DNA of 11,789 nucleotides from Legionellaceae bacterium UBA2794 (GTDB lineage Bacteria > Pseudomonadota > Gammaproteobacteria > Legionellales > Legionellaceae), in the NCBI GenBank assembly GCA_002352055.1, contig DEHS01000092.1, forward strand, positions 123,171-134,959. Reading direction: 5' to 3'. Positions 1-7,685 of the stretch are shown one piece after another (within the stretch, counting starts at the first letter, position 1; every line of letters starts with the position of its first letter). The translations under genes and the position numbers were made by a program. The notes under the pieces were generated by a model. The model saw only the letters and a program-made list of their open reading frames with translations. It was not told where the DNA came from and ran no database searches.

Positions 1-70
1 GTTCAAGGTATTGCGTTAATAAATCTGTAAGCTCAGTGTCATCATCGATGATAAGAATGGTGCTGTTCAT
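1..70 (-). CDS. cpxR: CpxR-like response regulator, N-terminal fragment
   Basis: Only the first 23 codons are present; the gene runs off the left edge. The reading starts MNSTILIIDDDTELTDLL, which is the opening beta strand and acidic pocket (DDD, residues 9-11) of a receiver domain that accepts phosphate from a sensor kinase. A purine-rich AAGGA about 10 bases upstream, inside the end of corC, can serve as ribosome binding site, and the gap to corC is 7 bp, so it is probably co-transcribed with the phoH-ybeY-corC group. The name CpxR (OmpR/PhoB class, envelope-stress regulator; in Legionella also known to regulate icm/dot genes) rests on N-terminal resemblance and remembered context. Another OmpR-class regulator is possible because the DNA-binding domain lies outside the window. 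Confidence 0.7.
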   Translation of the reverse strand, partial: MNSTILIIDDDTELTDLLTQYLE

Positions 71-77
71 TTGTCAC

Positions 78-944
78 TTATCCTTTGTCAGGAGTATTTT
101 CATTATTATTAGAACTGCGTTTATCAAAGCATTCCAATAGCTTAATTCGTCTGGCGTCAGCATTAATTATTTTGAACTCGAAGTTATCAATTAATATGCT
201 TTCACCTCGTTTAGGCAAATAACCAAAATTATTCATAACAATTCCACCGATTGTATCGTAGGTTTCATCACTGAAATTACTGGCCAGTTGTTCGTTAAAA
301 TCCTCAATAGGAGTGTGTGCTTTTATAATGTACTGATTATCGCCATGAGCTTTTATATAAGCATCTTCGTCAATATCAAATTCATCTTCAATATCACCCA
401 CGATTTGTTCAATGATATCTTCAATAGTGACAAAACCTGAAACTTCGCCATATTCATCAACCACAATCGCCATATGATTTTTGTTGCTGCGAAATTCACT
501 CAACAAGCTATCAAGTGGTCTGCTCTCAGGAACAAAAGTTACCTGGCGGCAAATATCCAGTAAATCGAAGTCACCTACATTAGTGGATTGATATCGTAAT
601 AAATCTTTAGCATGTAAAATACCGATTATTTCATCGGCACTTTCACCGGTTACGGGGAAGCGTGAATGGCCTGTTTGGGTGACAACACTGATTATATCGT
701 TGTATTCATCATCCTGGTTAATGCAAACCATTTGATTTTTGGGCAGCATAATATCTCTTGCTCTCATCTTAGAGAACAGAATTGCGCCTTCTATCATCGC
801 AAGAGTGTCGGAATTGATAAGGGAGCGGATATGCGCATCACGTAAGAGACTTACCAATTCTTCCTGATCTTGTGGCTCACCTTGCAAAAATTGTTTTAAA
901 CGGCTAAACCACGATCCACTTTCTTCCTCTTTATTCAAGTTCAT
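78..944 (-). CDS. corC: CorC/YbeX-family CBS-domain protein
   Basis: This 288-residue protein matches the CorC/YbeX (HlyC/CorC) family in length and layout. It has a charged N-terminal helix, a CBS pair at about 59-118 and 130-186, the family signature around GFVTIEDIIEQIVGDIEDEF (170-189), and a C-terminal transporter-associated domain (about 200-272). There is no membrane DUF21 domain, so it is the soluble E. coli YbeX type rather than a full transporter. The family is linked to magnesium/cobalt efflux and, as YbeX, to ribosome metabolism. An ATG at 971 is also in frame, but it lies deeper in ybeY and lacks a good ribosome binding site. The ATG at 944 follows AGAGG, though closely, giving a 14-base overlap with ybeY and an E. 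coli-like length. In E. coli lnt follows; here a response regulator does. Confidence 0.92.
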   Translation of the reverse strand: MNLNKEEESGSWFSRLKQFLQGEPQDQEELVSLLRDAHIRSLINSDTLAMIEGAILFSKMRARDIMLPKNQMVCINQDDEYNDIISVVTQTGHSRFPVTGESADEIIGILHAKDLLRYQSTNVGDFDLLDICRQVTFVPESRPLDSLLSEFRSNKNHMAIVVDEYGEVSGFVTIEDIIEQIVGDIEDEFDIDEDAYIKAHGDNQYIIKAHTPIEDFNEQLASNFSDETYDTIGGIVMNNFGYLPKRGESILIDNFEFKIINADARRIKLLECFDKRSSNNNENTPDKG

Positions 945-1407
945 TTTCCTCTGTTTTATAGGGGCTAGCATAACCTAATTCTGCTAATAATTTGATTTCT
1001 ATAGCTTGCATTATGATTGAGTCCTCGTCATTAACATGATCATAGCCTAATAAATGTAATACTCCATGAATTACTATTAATGACCAATGTTCTTCGAGTG
1101 TTTTGTTTTCTTGCTGGCTTTCACTCTTTAAAACTTGGGGACAGATGATTACATCCCCGATGAAAGGAAATTCAAGCGTGACGTGGTCAGGTAAGTCAGA
1201 AGGAAATGCCAAAACATTTGTCGTTTTATTTATCTTACGATAGGTATTATTCAGATGAATCATCTCTTCAGGAGTAACCAGACGAATGGTTAATTCGGCA
1301 TCGTTTAGGGAATCTCTCAAGGCTAATTGAGCAAGTTGAGACAGTTTATCCTCATCCAGTGGTAATGTTTCATCGCTGGCATTTTGTATATCAATATAGT
1401 AGGTCAT
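931..1407 (-). CDS. ybeY: Endoribonuclease / rRNA maturation factor YbeY
   Basis: This is a 158-residue YbeY (UPF0054), the usual family length. The metal-binding signature HGVLHLLGYDH places three histidines at 114, 118 and 124. The conserved arginine segment YRKINKTTNVLAFPS (56-70) precedes it. YbeY is a zinc-dependent single-strand endoribonuclease that takes part in 16S rRNA 3'-end maturation and 70S ribosome quality control. The start overlaps the phoH stop by 4 bases (ATGA), a translational-coupling arrangement, and the end overlaps corC. The phoH-ybeY-corC order is the conserved ybeZ-ybeY-ybeX cluster. The core is intact, so function is well supported. Confidence 0.95.
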   Translation of the reverse strand: MTYYIDIQNASDETLPLDEDKLSQLAQLALRDSLNDAELTIRLVTPEEMIHLNNTYRKINKTTNVLAFPSDLPDHVTLEFPFIGDVIICPQVLKSESQQENKTLEEHWSLIVIHGVLHLLGYDHVNDEDSIIMQAIEIKLLAELGYASPYKTEENELE

Positions 1408-2378
1408 CGATGTTTACTCGAATTTTCATTATCATAACAATCCACAATTTTGGAAACCAGGGGATGCCTGACCACTTCACTGCTGGTGAATCTGTGAATG
1501 CTTATATCGGGTATTTTTTTAAATAAGTTGACTGCATGCTCCAGACCTGAGTCCACACCTTTCGGGAGATCTATCTGCGTCATATCCCCTGTAATTACCG
1601 TTTTTGAGCCAAACCCCATTCGTGTAAGAAACATTTTCATTTGCATTATCGTTGTGTTTTGAGCTTCATCAAGGATAATGAAGGATTCGTTTAGGGTACG
1701 TCCTCTCATAAAAGCCAAAGGAAGAACCTCTATAATATCACTTTGAATTAATTTTTGCGTTTCTTTAAAACCAACCATTTCATATAAGGCATCATACACG
1801 GGGCGCAAATAGGGGAGTACTTTTTCCACTAAATCTCCTGGAAGGAAACCCAGCTTTTCACCAGCCTCAACGGCTGGTCGGACAAAAATAAGTCTTTGAA
1901 CTTCCCCTTTTTCAAAAGATTCAATGGCTTTTGCTACAGCCAGATAGGTTTTTCCGGTTCCCGCTGGACCTACAGCAAAGGTAATGTCGTTTGAATCAAT
2001 CGAGTTAAGGAATAAAGCCTGTTTGTCGTTTCTCGCAGCAATTGCTTTGCGAGATAATTTGATATGATGAGTCATAGCAGTTTGGTTGTCCTCATTGATT
2101 AATAAACGAAGAGTATTGGTTTCAATTGGATTTTTCGCTAAAGGGTAAAGTGATTTTAATATATTATTCACTTTATGAAAATTTACATCTGTTTGACTGT
2201 GTAGAGTTAAAGTGTGCTGTTTCATTTTGATAGATAAATCGAAATATTGTTCAAGATACTGAAGATTACCGTGTAATACACCACACAGGTTAGCTAGCTC
2301 CTGGGTATTTAGGTGAGGCAATTTAATGATGTAACTGCTTAATGTACTACTCAAAGGGAATTTGTGTTGACCAACCAT
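1404..2378 (-). CDS. phoH: PhoH-family ATPase (YbeZ)
   Basis: This 324-residue protein is the PhoH/YbeZ P-loop ATPase. Walker A is GPAGTGKT (137-144), Walker B is FIILDEAQN (233-241), and the conserved blocks RPAVEAGEKLGFLPGDL (167-183) and GDMTQIDLP (264-272) are present. Residues 1-110 form the less conserved N-terminal part typical of YbeZ. The protein is thought to act with YbeY in RNA metabolism, as an NTPase or helicase-like partner. It heads the leftward cluster and is divergent from pldA. In E. coli miaB lies upstream; here it does not. The ATG at 2378 has no clear Shine-Dalgarno sequence, and a weak -10-like TATTCT (2385-2390, minus strand) would place the transcript start near the ATG, so initiation may be leaderless or the start may lie elsewhere. 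Confidence 0.94.
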   Translation of the reverse strand: MVGQHKFPLSSTLSSYIIKLPHLNTQELANLCGVLHGNLQYLEQYFDLSIKMKQHTLTLHSQTDVNFHKVNNILKSLYPLAKNPIETNTLRLLINEDNQTAMTHHIKLSRKAIAARNDKQALFLNSIDSNDITFAVGPAGTGKTYLAVAKAIESFEKGEVQRLIFVRPAVEAGEKLGFLPGDLVEKVLPYLRPVYDALYEMVGFKETQKLIQSDIIEVLPLAFMRGRTLNESFIILDEAQNTTIMQMKMFLTRMGFGSKTVITGDMTQIDLPKGVDSGLEHAVNLFKKIPDISIHRFTSSEVVRHPLVSKIVDCYDNENSSKHR

Positions 2379-2475
2379 ATGTTAAGAATAGTGCAAAACT
2401 TGGGAGAAGTGCAAGTTAATCATCTCTTTTTTGTGAGGTAAAACAAATAATTTAGCAGAAAAATGAAACACACAA

Positions 2476-2505
2476 TTGATTATTGTCCCTAATTATGGGC
2501 ATACT
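2476..2505 (+). promoter_or_regulatory. Possible promoter of pldA
   Basis: TTGATT (2476-2481) and CATACT (2500-2505) are separated by 18 bases and each matches the sigma70 consensus at four positions. They would give a leader of about 20 bases before the pldA start. Both boxes are weak and the region is AT-rich, so this is only a candidate. Confidence 0.25.
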
Positions 2506-2532
2506 GGTTTAATTTTTTTAAGAGGTTATATT

Positions 2533-3408
2533 ATGGGTGGTAACAAAATATTACCTTTTTGTGTTTTTTTTCTCTTAATGTTCTCTGGACACGTTTTTTC
2601 GGATAAGAGCGATAAGAAATCTCGTCCAAAAACAGTACTTGATGATCAAGTAAAAAGTCGACAGGCTAGTGAAACTTATCCTGCAATTGTAAACTTATAT
2701 CGTCCTAATTATATCTTGCCTTACTACTATACCGGGTCACCTTACCAGGAAATTTATCTGTTTCAGACCCCAAATAATCAGTCTCTAAATCATGAAGAAC
2801 TTAAAGCTCAGTTAAGCTTTCTCGTACCAATTATCCATCATTTAATCGAAAACAGGCCATTGGCGCTTAATTTCGCTTACACCCAATTAATGTATTGGCA
2901 GGTTTATGCGAAATCGCAGTATTTTCGCGAAACAAATTATGAACCAGAGCTTTTTATTGAAAATTATTTTAACTCAAATCTTGCTGCGCAATTGGGCGTT
3001 AATCATCAATCCAATGGACGAGGTGGTCCTTTAGAACGAAGTTGGAATAGAGCTTATCTGCAATTCAAATTTTCAGGGAAAAACTGGTTAACCCATATCC
3101 GTGGATGGGCGTTATTGGGACAAAATGTATCCAGCGATATACATAATCCGGACATTGCCCATTTTCTGGGGTATGAGAATGTTCTTTTTTCTTATAATTT
3201 TATGAATCTAAAGGCCAGTGTTGAGCTGCAAAATATAGAAAGTGGTTTACGGCGTGGTTTTGTTCAGGCAACATTATCTTATCCTATTTTAAAATCCTTA
3301 TCGATTTATGCGCAATTTTTTAATGGATATGGTCAAAGTCTGATAGAATATAATCACCGCACGACCAGTGGCGGTATTGGTTTTGCTCTAAATGATTGGA
3401 TTAACTGA
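2533..3408 (+). CDS. pldA: Outer membrane phospholipase A (PldA/OMPLA)
   Basis: This 291-residue protein is an OMPLA-family beta-barrel lipase that hydrolyses phospholipids in the outer membrane. A signal peptide (hydrophobic residues 6-18, likely cut after VFS at 23) is followed by a polar linker and the barrel. The active-site block NHQSNGRGGPLERSWNRAY contains the His158-Ser160-Asn172 triad with the same spacing as E. coli His142-Ser144-Asn156. The calcium-linked Arg147 is kept (Arg163), but the position of Ser152 is Glu168. The ending GIGFALNDWIN extends past the usual aromatic C-terminus. An upstream TTG (2476) keeps the frame open but would spoil the signal peptide. The ATG at 2533 has AAGAGG 7 bases ahead. 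The gene is divergent from phoH. Confidence 0.93.
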   Translation: MGGNKILPFCVFFLLMFSGHVFSDKSDKKSRPKTVLDDQVKSRQASETYPAIVNLYRPNYILPYYYTGSPYQEIYLFQTPNNQSLNHEELKAQLSFLVPIIHHLIENRPLALNFAYTQLMYWQVYAKSQYFRETNYEPELFIENYFNSNLAAQLGVNHQSNGRGGPLERSWNRAYLQFKFSGKNWLTHIRGWALLGQNVSSDIHNPDIAHFLGYENVLFSYNFMNLKASVELQNIESGLRRGFVQATLSYPILKSLSIYAQFFNGYGQSLIEYNHRTTSGGIGFALNDWIN

Positions 3409-3457
3409 GTATATGAAACATAATATTTGGTAATTTTCGATCACTTATCGTATTACA

Positions 3458-3466
3458 TGGTATAAT
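3458..3466 (+). promoter_or_regulatory. Extended -10 promoter of rnm-yciO
   Basis: TGGTATAAT is a perfect -10 hexamer (3461-3466) with the TGn extension. The -35 region is poor (TCGATC-like near 3437-3442), which is usual for extended -10 promoters. Predicted transcript start is near 3473, giving a leader of about 19 bases before the ATG at 3492. It separates rnm-yciO from pldA. Confidence 0.5.
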
Positions 3467-3491
3467 AATCTTTTTTAAGCAGTTCACATTT

Positions 3492-4316
3492 ATGATAGAT
3501 CTTCATTGTCATAGTAATTATTCTGATGGGGCTTTAAATCCAGAGGAACTAATTCAAAAGGCAGTACTTCATCAAATTCGTTGTCTTTCTTTGACCGACC
3601 ATGACACTTTGGCGGGATACGAACGCCTTAATATTGCGGCACAGAATACAGATATTAAAATTATATCCGGTATAGAATTAAGCACGCGTTGGAAAAAATA
3701 CGACATTCATATTTTAGGGTATCAAATACATCATACCTTGGAATTTGCTGAATTAATGAAACGGCAAAATGACAGCCGTATAAAGCGTGCTGAAGATATT
3801 GGTGCTTCACTTCATTTTATTGGTGTTGAGAATGCTTATAGTAAGGCCTGTGAATTAGCCGGGCACTTGCGTGTTGGCCGACCTCATTTTGCCAAATTAT
3901 TAATTAATGAAGGGAAAGCTAAAGATATGAAATCTGCTTTTAAACAATTTTTAGGCAGAGGCAAAAGCGCTTATATCCCAACCCCCTGGATTGATATCAG
4001 ACAAGCTGTGGAGGGTATCATGGCAGCTGGGGGGCAGGCGGTTATAGCGCACCCGCTTAAATATGGATTGACGCGTTCGAAATTGCATGAGTTAATCAAA
4101 GAGTTTAAAGATGCTGGTGGTGTTGGAATAGAAGTGGTGTCGGGGGAAATGACAGTGACGCAAATCAGGGAAGTTGCGGCATTATCCATGCGTTTTGAAT
4201 TACTGGCCTCTTCGGGATCTGATTTTCATAGCGATACATTATCCCGCACAAACCTTGGACGTCAACACCAACTACCATTAAATTGTACGCCTTTATGGCA
4301 CGAATGGAACATTTAA
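3492..4316 (+). CDS. rnm: PHP-domain 5'-3' exoribonuclease RNase AM (YciV/TrpH)
   Basis: This 274-residue protein belongs to the PHP phosphoesterase family, RNase AM/YciV type. Metal-binding motifs in order are DLHCHSNYSDG (3-13), SLTDHDT (33-39), GIELS (60-64), HILGY (73-77), GRPHFA (129-134), IAHP (185-188) and SDFHSD (243-248), so the trinuclear metal site looks complete. The E. coli enzyme removes 5' nucleotides in 5'-end maturation of rRNAs and hydrolyses 3',5'-nucleotide bisphosphates. The gene sits 11 bp before yciO, the same neighbour as in E. coli, which supports the subfamily call. The ATG lacks a strong Shine-Dalgarno sequence (AAGCAG only). It follows an extended -10 promoter. Confidence 0.92.
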   Translation: MIDLHCHSNYSDGALNPEELIQKAVLHQIRCLSLTDHDTLAGYERLNIAAQNTDIKIISGIELSTRWKKYDIHILGYQIHHTLEFAELMKRQNDSRIKRAEDIGASLHFIGVENAYSKACELAGHLRVGRPHFAKLLINEGKAKDMKSAFKQFLGRGKSAYIPTPWIDIRQAVEGIMAAGGQAVIAHPLKYGLTRSKLHELIKEFKDAGGVGIEVVSGEMTVTQIREVAALSMRFELLASSGSDFHSDTLSRTNLGRQHQLPLNCTPLWHEWNI

Positions 4317-4327
4317 CAGGGGACTTT

Positions 4328-4948
4328 ATGAGTCAGTTTTTTGCGTTACATCCAGATAATCCACAGGCTCGTCTGTTACGAAAGGCCGTATCGATTATCA
4401 AGGACGGGGGTCTAATTGTATATCCTACCGATTCAGGTTATGCCTTGGGATGTAGTTTAGGGAACAAATCTGCATTGGAACGAATTAGACGTTTAAGGCA
4501 ATTGGATAAAAATCATAACATGACCCTGGTCTGTCGTGATTTATCCCAGTTAGGAACCTATGCCAAAGTATCCAATTCGATATTTCGGTTGTTAAAAGCC
4601 TTTACGCCAGGATCTTATACGTTCATTCTAAACGCAACCCACGAAGTGCCTCGCTTAATGCTTCATCCAAAAAAGAGAACATTGGGACTTCGAGTGCCTG
4701 ACAATATTATTACCTTGTCCTTGTTAGAATGTCTCGAAGAACCTTTAATGAGTACCACTTTAATTCTTCCCGGAGCGAAAGCACCGTTAAGCGAACCGGA
4801 AGCAATAAAAGACCTTTTAGGTGATCAGACCGACTTGATTATTGATGGTGGTAACTGTGGGCAAGAGCCTACCACAGTAGTTGATTTAACTGGGGATTAC
4901 CCGGTGATCATGAGGGAAGGCAAAGGTGATCCGGAGCCCTTCAGATAG
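4328..4948 (+). CDS. yciO: YciO, Sua5/YrdC-fold protein
   Basis: At 206 residues this has the length I recall for E. coli YciO and aligns along its whole length from MSQFF..HPDNPQ (1-12). Conserved YrdC-fold segments are IVYPTDSGYALGC (30-42), the KxR-like region RRLRQLDKNHNMTLVCRDLS (54-73), TPGSYTFIL (93-101), LRVPDN (121-126) and PTTVVDLTGDYPVIMREGKGD (181-201). The fold binds L-threonylcarbamoyl-adenylate and tRNA-related substrates. TsaC/Sua5 makes that intermediate for t6A synthesis, but YciO is a separate branch with a less settled role, so I do not call it the t6A enzyme. The ATG at 4328 follows AGGGGA; an in-frame ATG at 4283 would overlap rnm and has no such site. Confidence 0.93.
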   Translation: MSQFFALHPDNPQARLLRKAVSIIKDGGLIVYPTDSGYALGCSLGNKSALERIRRLRQLDKNHNMTLVCRDLSQLGTYAKVSNSIFRLLKAFTPGSYTFILNATHEVPRLMLHPKKRTLGLRVPDNIITLSLLECLEEPLMSTTLILPGAKAPLSEPEAIKDLLGDQTDLIIDGGNCGQEPTTVVDLTGDYPVIMREGKGDPEPFR

Positions 4949-5096
4949 AATTAAAAATATATAACATGCAACAATTACGTCATCATTTGACTTTTTGCAC
5001 GAGTGATTTAATAAATCAGGTTTTATACAAGCACAATAGCAGGGTATTGATTTAAATGTTGCAAAATATTTTAACAAACAACTTAAGAGGATATTG

Positions 5097-6311
5097 ATGT
5101 CAGCTTTATTTACTTCCAATAAACGAGTCGTTTCTGGAATGCGTGTCAGTGGAAGATTACATCTTGGTCATTACCACGGAGTATTAAAAAACTGGATTAA
5201 ATTACAGCATCAATATGATTGTTTCTTTTTTGCCGCAGATTGGCATGGATTGACTACCCAATACGAGCAAACCGGATCGATCGAAAAACATCTCTGGGAT
5301 ATGATTATTGATTGGTTGGCCTGTGGAATTAATCCCGGTTTATCCAAAATTTTTATTCAATCGTGGGTACCTGAACATGCAGAGCTCCATTTATTATTAT
5401 CTATGATAACGCCCATGGGATGGTTAGAACGAGTCCCCACGTATAAAGATCAACAAGAAAAACTGAAGGAAAAGGATTTATCAACTTATGGTTTTTTAGG
5501 CTATCCGTTATTACAAAGTGCAGATGTTCTGCTTTATCATGCCAATTATGTCCCTGTAGGAGAGGATCAGGTAGCTCATATTGAGCTTACCAGGGAGATT
5601 GCGCGTCGATTTAATCATATTTATGGTAAAGAACCCAATTTTGAAGAGCTCGCTTTGGAAGCCATTAAAAAAATGGGCAAAAAGAATGGTAAAATGTATC
5701 GTGAGTTGCGTCGCCAATTTCAGGAAAGTGGTATTCACGAATCAATTAAAACAGCTCAAGCCCTACTTGAAGACCAAACGAATTTGTCAATTGGTGATAA
5801 AGAGCGCTTATTAGGTTATCTTGAGGGCAGCGGTAAAATCATATTACCTGAGCCTCAACCATTGCTTACCGAAATTCCTAAAATGCCGGGTACCGACGGC
5901 CAAAAAATGTCTAAATCCTATAATAATACGATTATGATTCGCGATGAGCCGGCACAGGTTGAAAAGAAAATATTAACCATGCCTACAGATCCTGCACGAA
6001 TAAAACGCTCTGATCCTGGAGAGCCAGAGAAATGCCCGGTTTGGCAATTTCACAAAATCTATTCAAGTAATGAAGTGAAAGATTGGGTGCAAACCGGATG
6101 TCGTTCCGCTGGAATAGGGTGTGTGGATTGCAAACGTCCGGTTATTGAAGCTATCAATCAGGAATTATTACCGATTCAGCAATCCATTGCCGAGTACGAA
6201 TCTGATTTGGGCTCTGTGAAACGTATCGTTTCAGAGGGAAGTGAGTCTGCTCGGGAAGAAGCAAGTAAAAATATAGGTCTTGTTAAAGAAGTCATGGGAT
6301 TGGATTATTAA
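5097..6311 (+). CDS. trpS: Tryptophanyl-tRNA synthetase, long form with Cys4 motif
   Basis: This 404-residue class Ic synthetase charges tRNA-Trp. The HIGH-type motif is SGRLHLGHYHG (18-28) and the second signature is GQKMSKSYNN (268-277). ADWHGLTT (47-54) and GEDQVAH (155-161) line the Trp/ATP pocket. It is about 70 residues longer than the ~334-residue E. coli enzyme because of a charged insert at about 180-250, between the Rossmann fold and KMSKS. The C-terminal part carries Cys313, Cys335, Cys342 and Cys345 (C-x21-C-x6-C-x2-C), close to the [4Fe-4S] motif of Thermotoga-type TrpRS. A TTG three bases earlier is open, but ATG 5097 sits 6 bases after GAGG. The stop overlaps scpA by one base. 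Confidence 0.95.
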   Translation: MSALFTSNKRVVSGMRVSGRLHLGHYHGVLKNWIKLQHQYDCFFFAADWHGLTTQYEQTGSIEKHLWDMIIDWLACGINPGLSKIFIQSWVPEHAELHLLLSMITPMGWLERVPTYKDQQEKLKEKDLSTYGFLGYPLLQSADVLLYHANYVPVGEDQVAHIELTREIARRFNHIYGKEPNFEELALEAIKKMGKKNGKMYRELRRQFQESGIHESIKTAQALLEDQTNLSIGDKERLLGYLEGSGKIILPEPQPLLTEIPKMPGTDGQKMSKSYNNTIMIRDEPAQVEKKILTMPTDPARIKRSDPGEPEKCPVWQFHKIYSSNEVKDWVQTGCRSAGIGCVDCKRPVIEAINQELLPIQQSIAEYESDLGSVKRIVSEGSESAREEASKNIGLVKEVMGLDY

Positions 6312-7105
6312 TGGATCTGCAGTTATCAAACCAACCTGAAATACGAGCCATCGTTGATGGGAAGGAAATGACTCAGGTTCCTGATGACTTATTTATTCCA
6401 CCAGATGCTTTGGAAGTGTTACTGGACTCCTTTAGTGGGCCTCTGGATCTGTTGCTATACCTTATTCGCAAGCAAAATATAGATATTTTGGACATTCCTA
6501 TGATGAGTATTACCAAACAATATTTGCAATACATTCAACTCATGGAATGCCGTAGATTAGAGCTGGCTGCGGATTATTTACTGATGGCGGCCATGCTCGC
6601 AGAAATAAAATCCCGATTATTATTACCGATGTCTCCTTCTGCTGAAGAGGAAGAAGATGAGGATCCTCGAATGACTTTAGTAAGAAAACTACAAGCATAC
6701 GAACAAATTAAACTTGCAGCTGAATTAATTGATAAAATGCCAAGACAAGACCGAGATACATTTTTAATTCAGGTTGTGCCAAATGAAATGGAAGCGATCA
6801 AAGTTCATCCTGAAGTCTCCCTAGACGATTTATTGGACGCAATGAGAGCATTATTGCAACGAGAAGAACACTTAGCTCATCATCAAATTGCGCGGGAACC
6901 CATGTCGGTGCGTGAACGAATGAGTAAAATTCTGTTTCAGTTACAGTATGAAAAGGTGCTTGAGTTTCGCCAATTGTTTTCTATGGAAGAAGGGCGAATG
7001 GGGCTCGTCGTTTCACTGTTAGCAATATTGGAGTTGGCTCGTCAATCTTTATTAGTGATAACTCAAGCGCAACCTTTTTCTCCAATTCACCTTCAGGCTG
7101 CGTGA
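6311..7105 (+). CDS. scpA: Segregation and condensation protein ScpA (kleisin)
   Basis: This 264-residue protein is the kleisin subunit of the bacterial SMC-ScpAB condensin. The N-terminal SMC-binding part has the family hallmark FSGPLDLLLYLIRKQ (41-55), followed by DIPMMSITKQYLQYI (61-75) and ADYLLMAAMLAEIKSRLLLP (87-106). An acidic patch, EEEEDED (112-118), leads into the middle helices. The C-terminal winged-helix segment, VVSLLAILELARQ (233-245), would contact the SMC head. About 35 residues precede the core and are not conserved by eye. The ATG overlaps the trpS stop (TAATG), and scpB starts 4 bases downstream. Presence of ScpAB implies the SMC rather than MukBEF system. Confidence 0.95.
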   Translation: MDLQLSNQPEIRAIVDGKEMTQVPDDLFIPPDALEVLLDSFSGPLDLLLYLIRKQNIDILDIPMMSITKQYLQYIQLMECRRLELAADYLLMAAMLAEIKSRLLLPMSPSAEEEEDEDPRMTLVRKLQAYEQIKLAAELIDKMPRQDRDTFLIQVVPNEMEAIKVHPEVSLDDLLDAMRALLQREEHLAHHQIAREPMSVRERMSKILFQLQYEKVLEFRQLFSMEEGRMGLVVSLLAILELARQSLLVITQAQPFSPIHLQAA

Positions 7106-7109
7106 TAAG

Positions 7110-7685
7110 ATGGATGAATTGGAATTAAAAAATATCATTGAAGCATTATTATTAAGTTCCAATGAGCCTATAACAATAGAAAAAATCGGGGAAGTTTTTG
7201 ATGAGTGGCAACGGCCCTCAAATGAGGAACTTAAAAAGACTCTCGATCATCTTATGAGTGATTATCAAACACGTTCCTTTGAGCTTGTGAAGCTTGCGAA
7301 AGGATATCAGTTGCAGACTAAGGCGCAATACAGCACTTGGGTTGCTCGCTTACAAATAGAGAAACCAGCTAAATATTCACGTGCTTTACTTGAAACTTTA
7401 GCAATAATTGCTTATAAACAACCGGTTACCCGTGCAGATATTGAAGAGCTTCGTGGTGTCGCAGTAAATAGTCAGATAATGAAAACGTTAATCGAAAGAG
7501 AATGGATACGTATCGCAGGTCATAAGGATGTTCCGGGAAAACCTGCAGTTTATACAACAACTAAAGAGTTTTTAAATTATTTTAATTTAAATTATTTAAA
7601 TCAGCTTCCATCGCTGCCCGAAGTGTTGGAACCATTGACTTTGCCTTCAGCAAACCAACCTAAAGAAGAGTATATTAGCGAATGA
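7110..7685 (+). CDS. scpB: Segregation and condensation protein ScpB
   Basis: This 191-residue protein is ScpB, the winged-helix partner that dimerises and binds the middle of ScpA in the SMC condensin. The first winged helix spans about 1-80 (start ELKNIIEALLLSSNEPITIE), and the second has the family signature YSRALLETLAIIAYKQPVTR (89-108) followed by ADIEELRGV (109-117) and the GKPAVYTTTKEFLNYF wing (143-158). A proline-rich, poorly conserved tail follows. The Shine-Dalgarno sequence is weak (GATAAG), so translation is probably coupled to scpA 4 bases upstream. The stop overlaps the rluB start (ATGA). Confidence 0.95.
   Translation: MDELELKNIIEALLLSSNEPITIEKIGEVFDEWQRPSNEELKKTLDHLMSDYQTRSFELVKLAKGYQLQTKAQYSTWVARLQIEKPAKYSRALLETLAIIAYKQPVTRADIEELRGVAVNSQIMKTLIEREWIRIAGHKDVPGKPAVYTTTKEFLNYFNLNYLNQLPSLPEVLEPLTLPSANQPKEEYISE

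Noticed and set aside
2379..2412. Minus-strand promoter TTGCAC - 18 - TATTCT for phoH
   Set aside because: The boxes match consensus at only three and four positions, and the implied start would fall on the ATG; kept as a note under phoH rather than as a feature.
3971..4189. Minus-strand open frame of 72 codons inside rnm
   Set aside because: It is a shadow of a well-supported gene on the other strand, with no domain or start signal.
4987..5014. Promoter TTGACT followed by TAATAA ahead of trpS
   Set aside because: The -35 box is good, but no -10 hexamer at proper spacing matches more than three positions; a trpS promoter is expected in 4949-5096 but cannot be placed.
4886..5119. Minus-strand open frame between yciO and trpS
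   Set aside because: It overlaps the ends of both genes, shows no family resemblance, and the intergenic part is AT-rich noncoding DNA.
5511..5814. Two overlapping out-of-frame open frames inside trpS
   Set aside because: Both are shadows of the long trpS insert region; their Lys/Leu-rich products match nothing recognisable.
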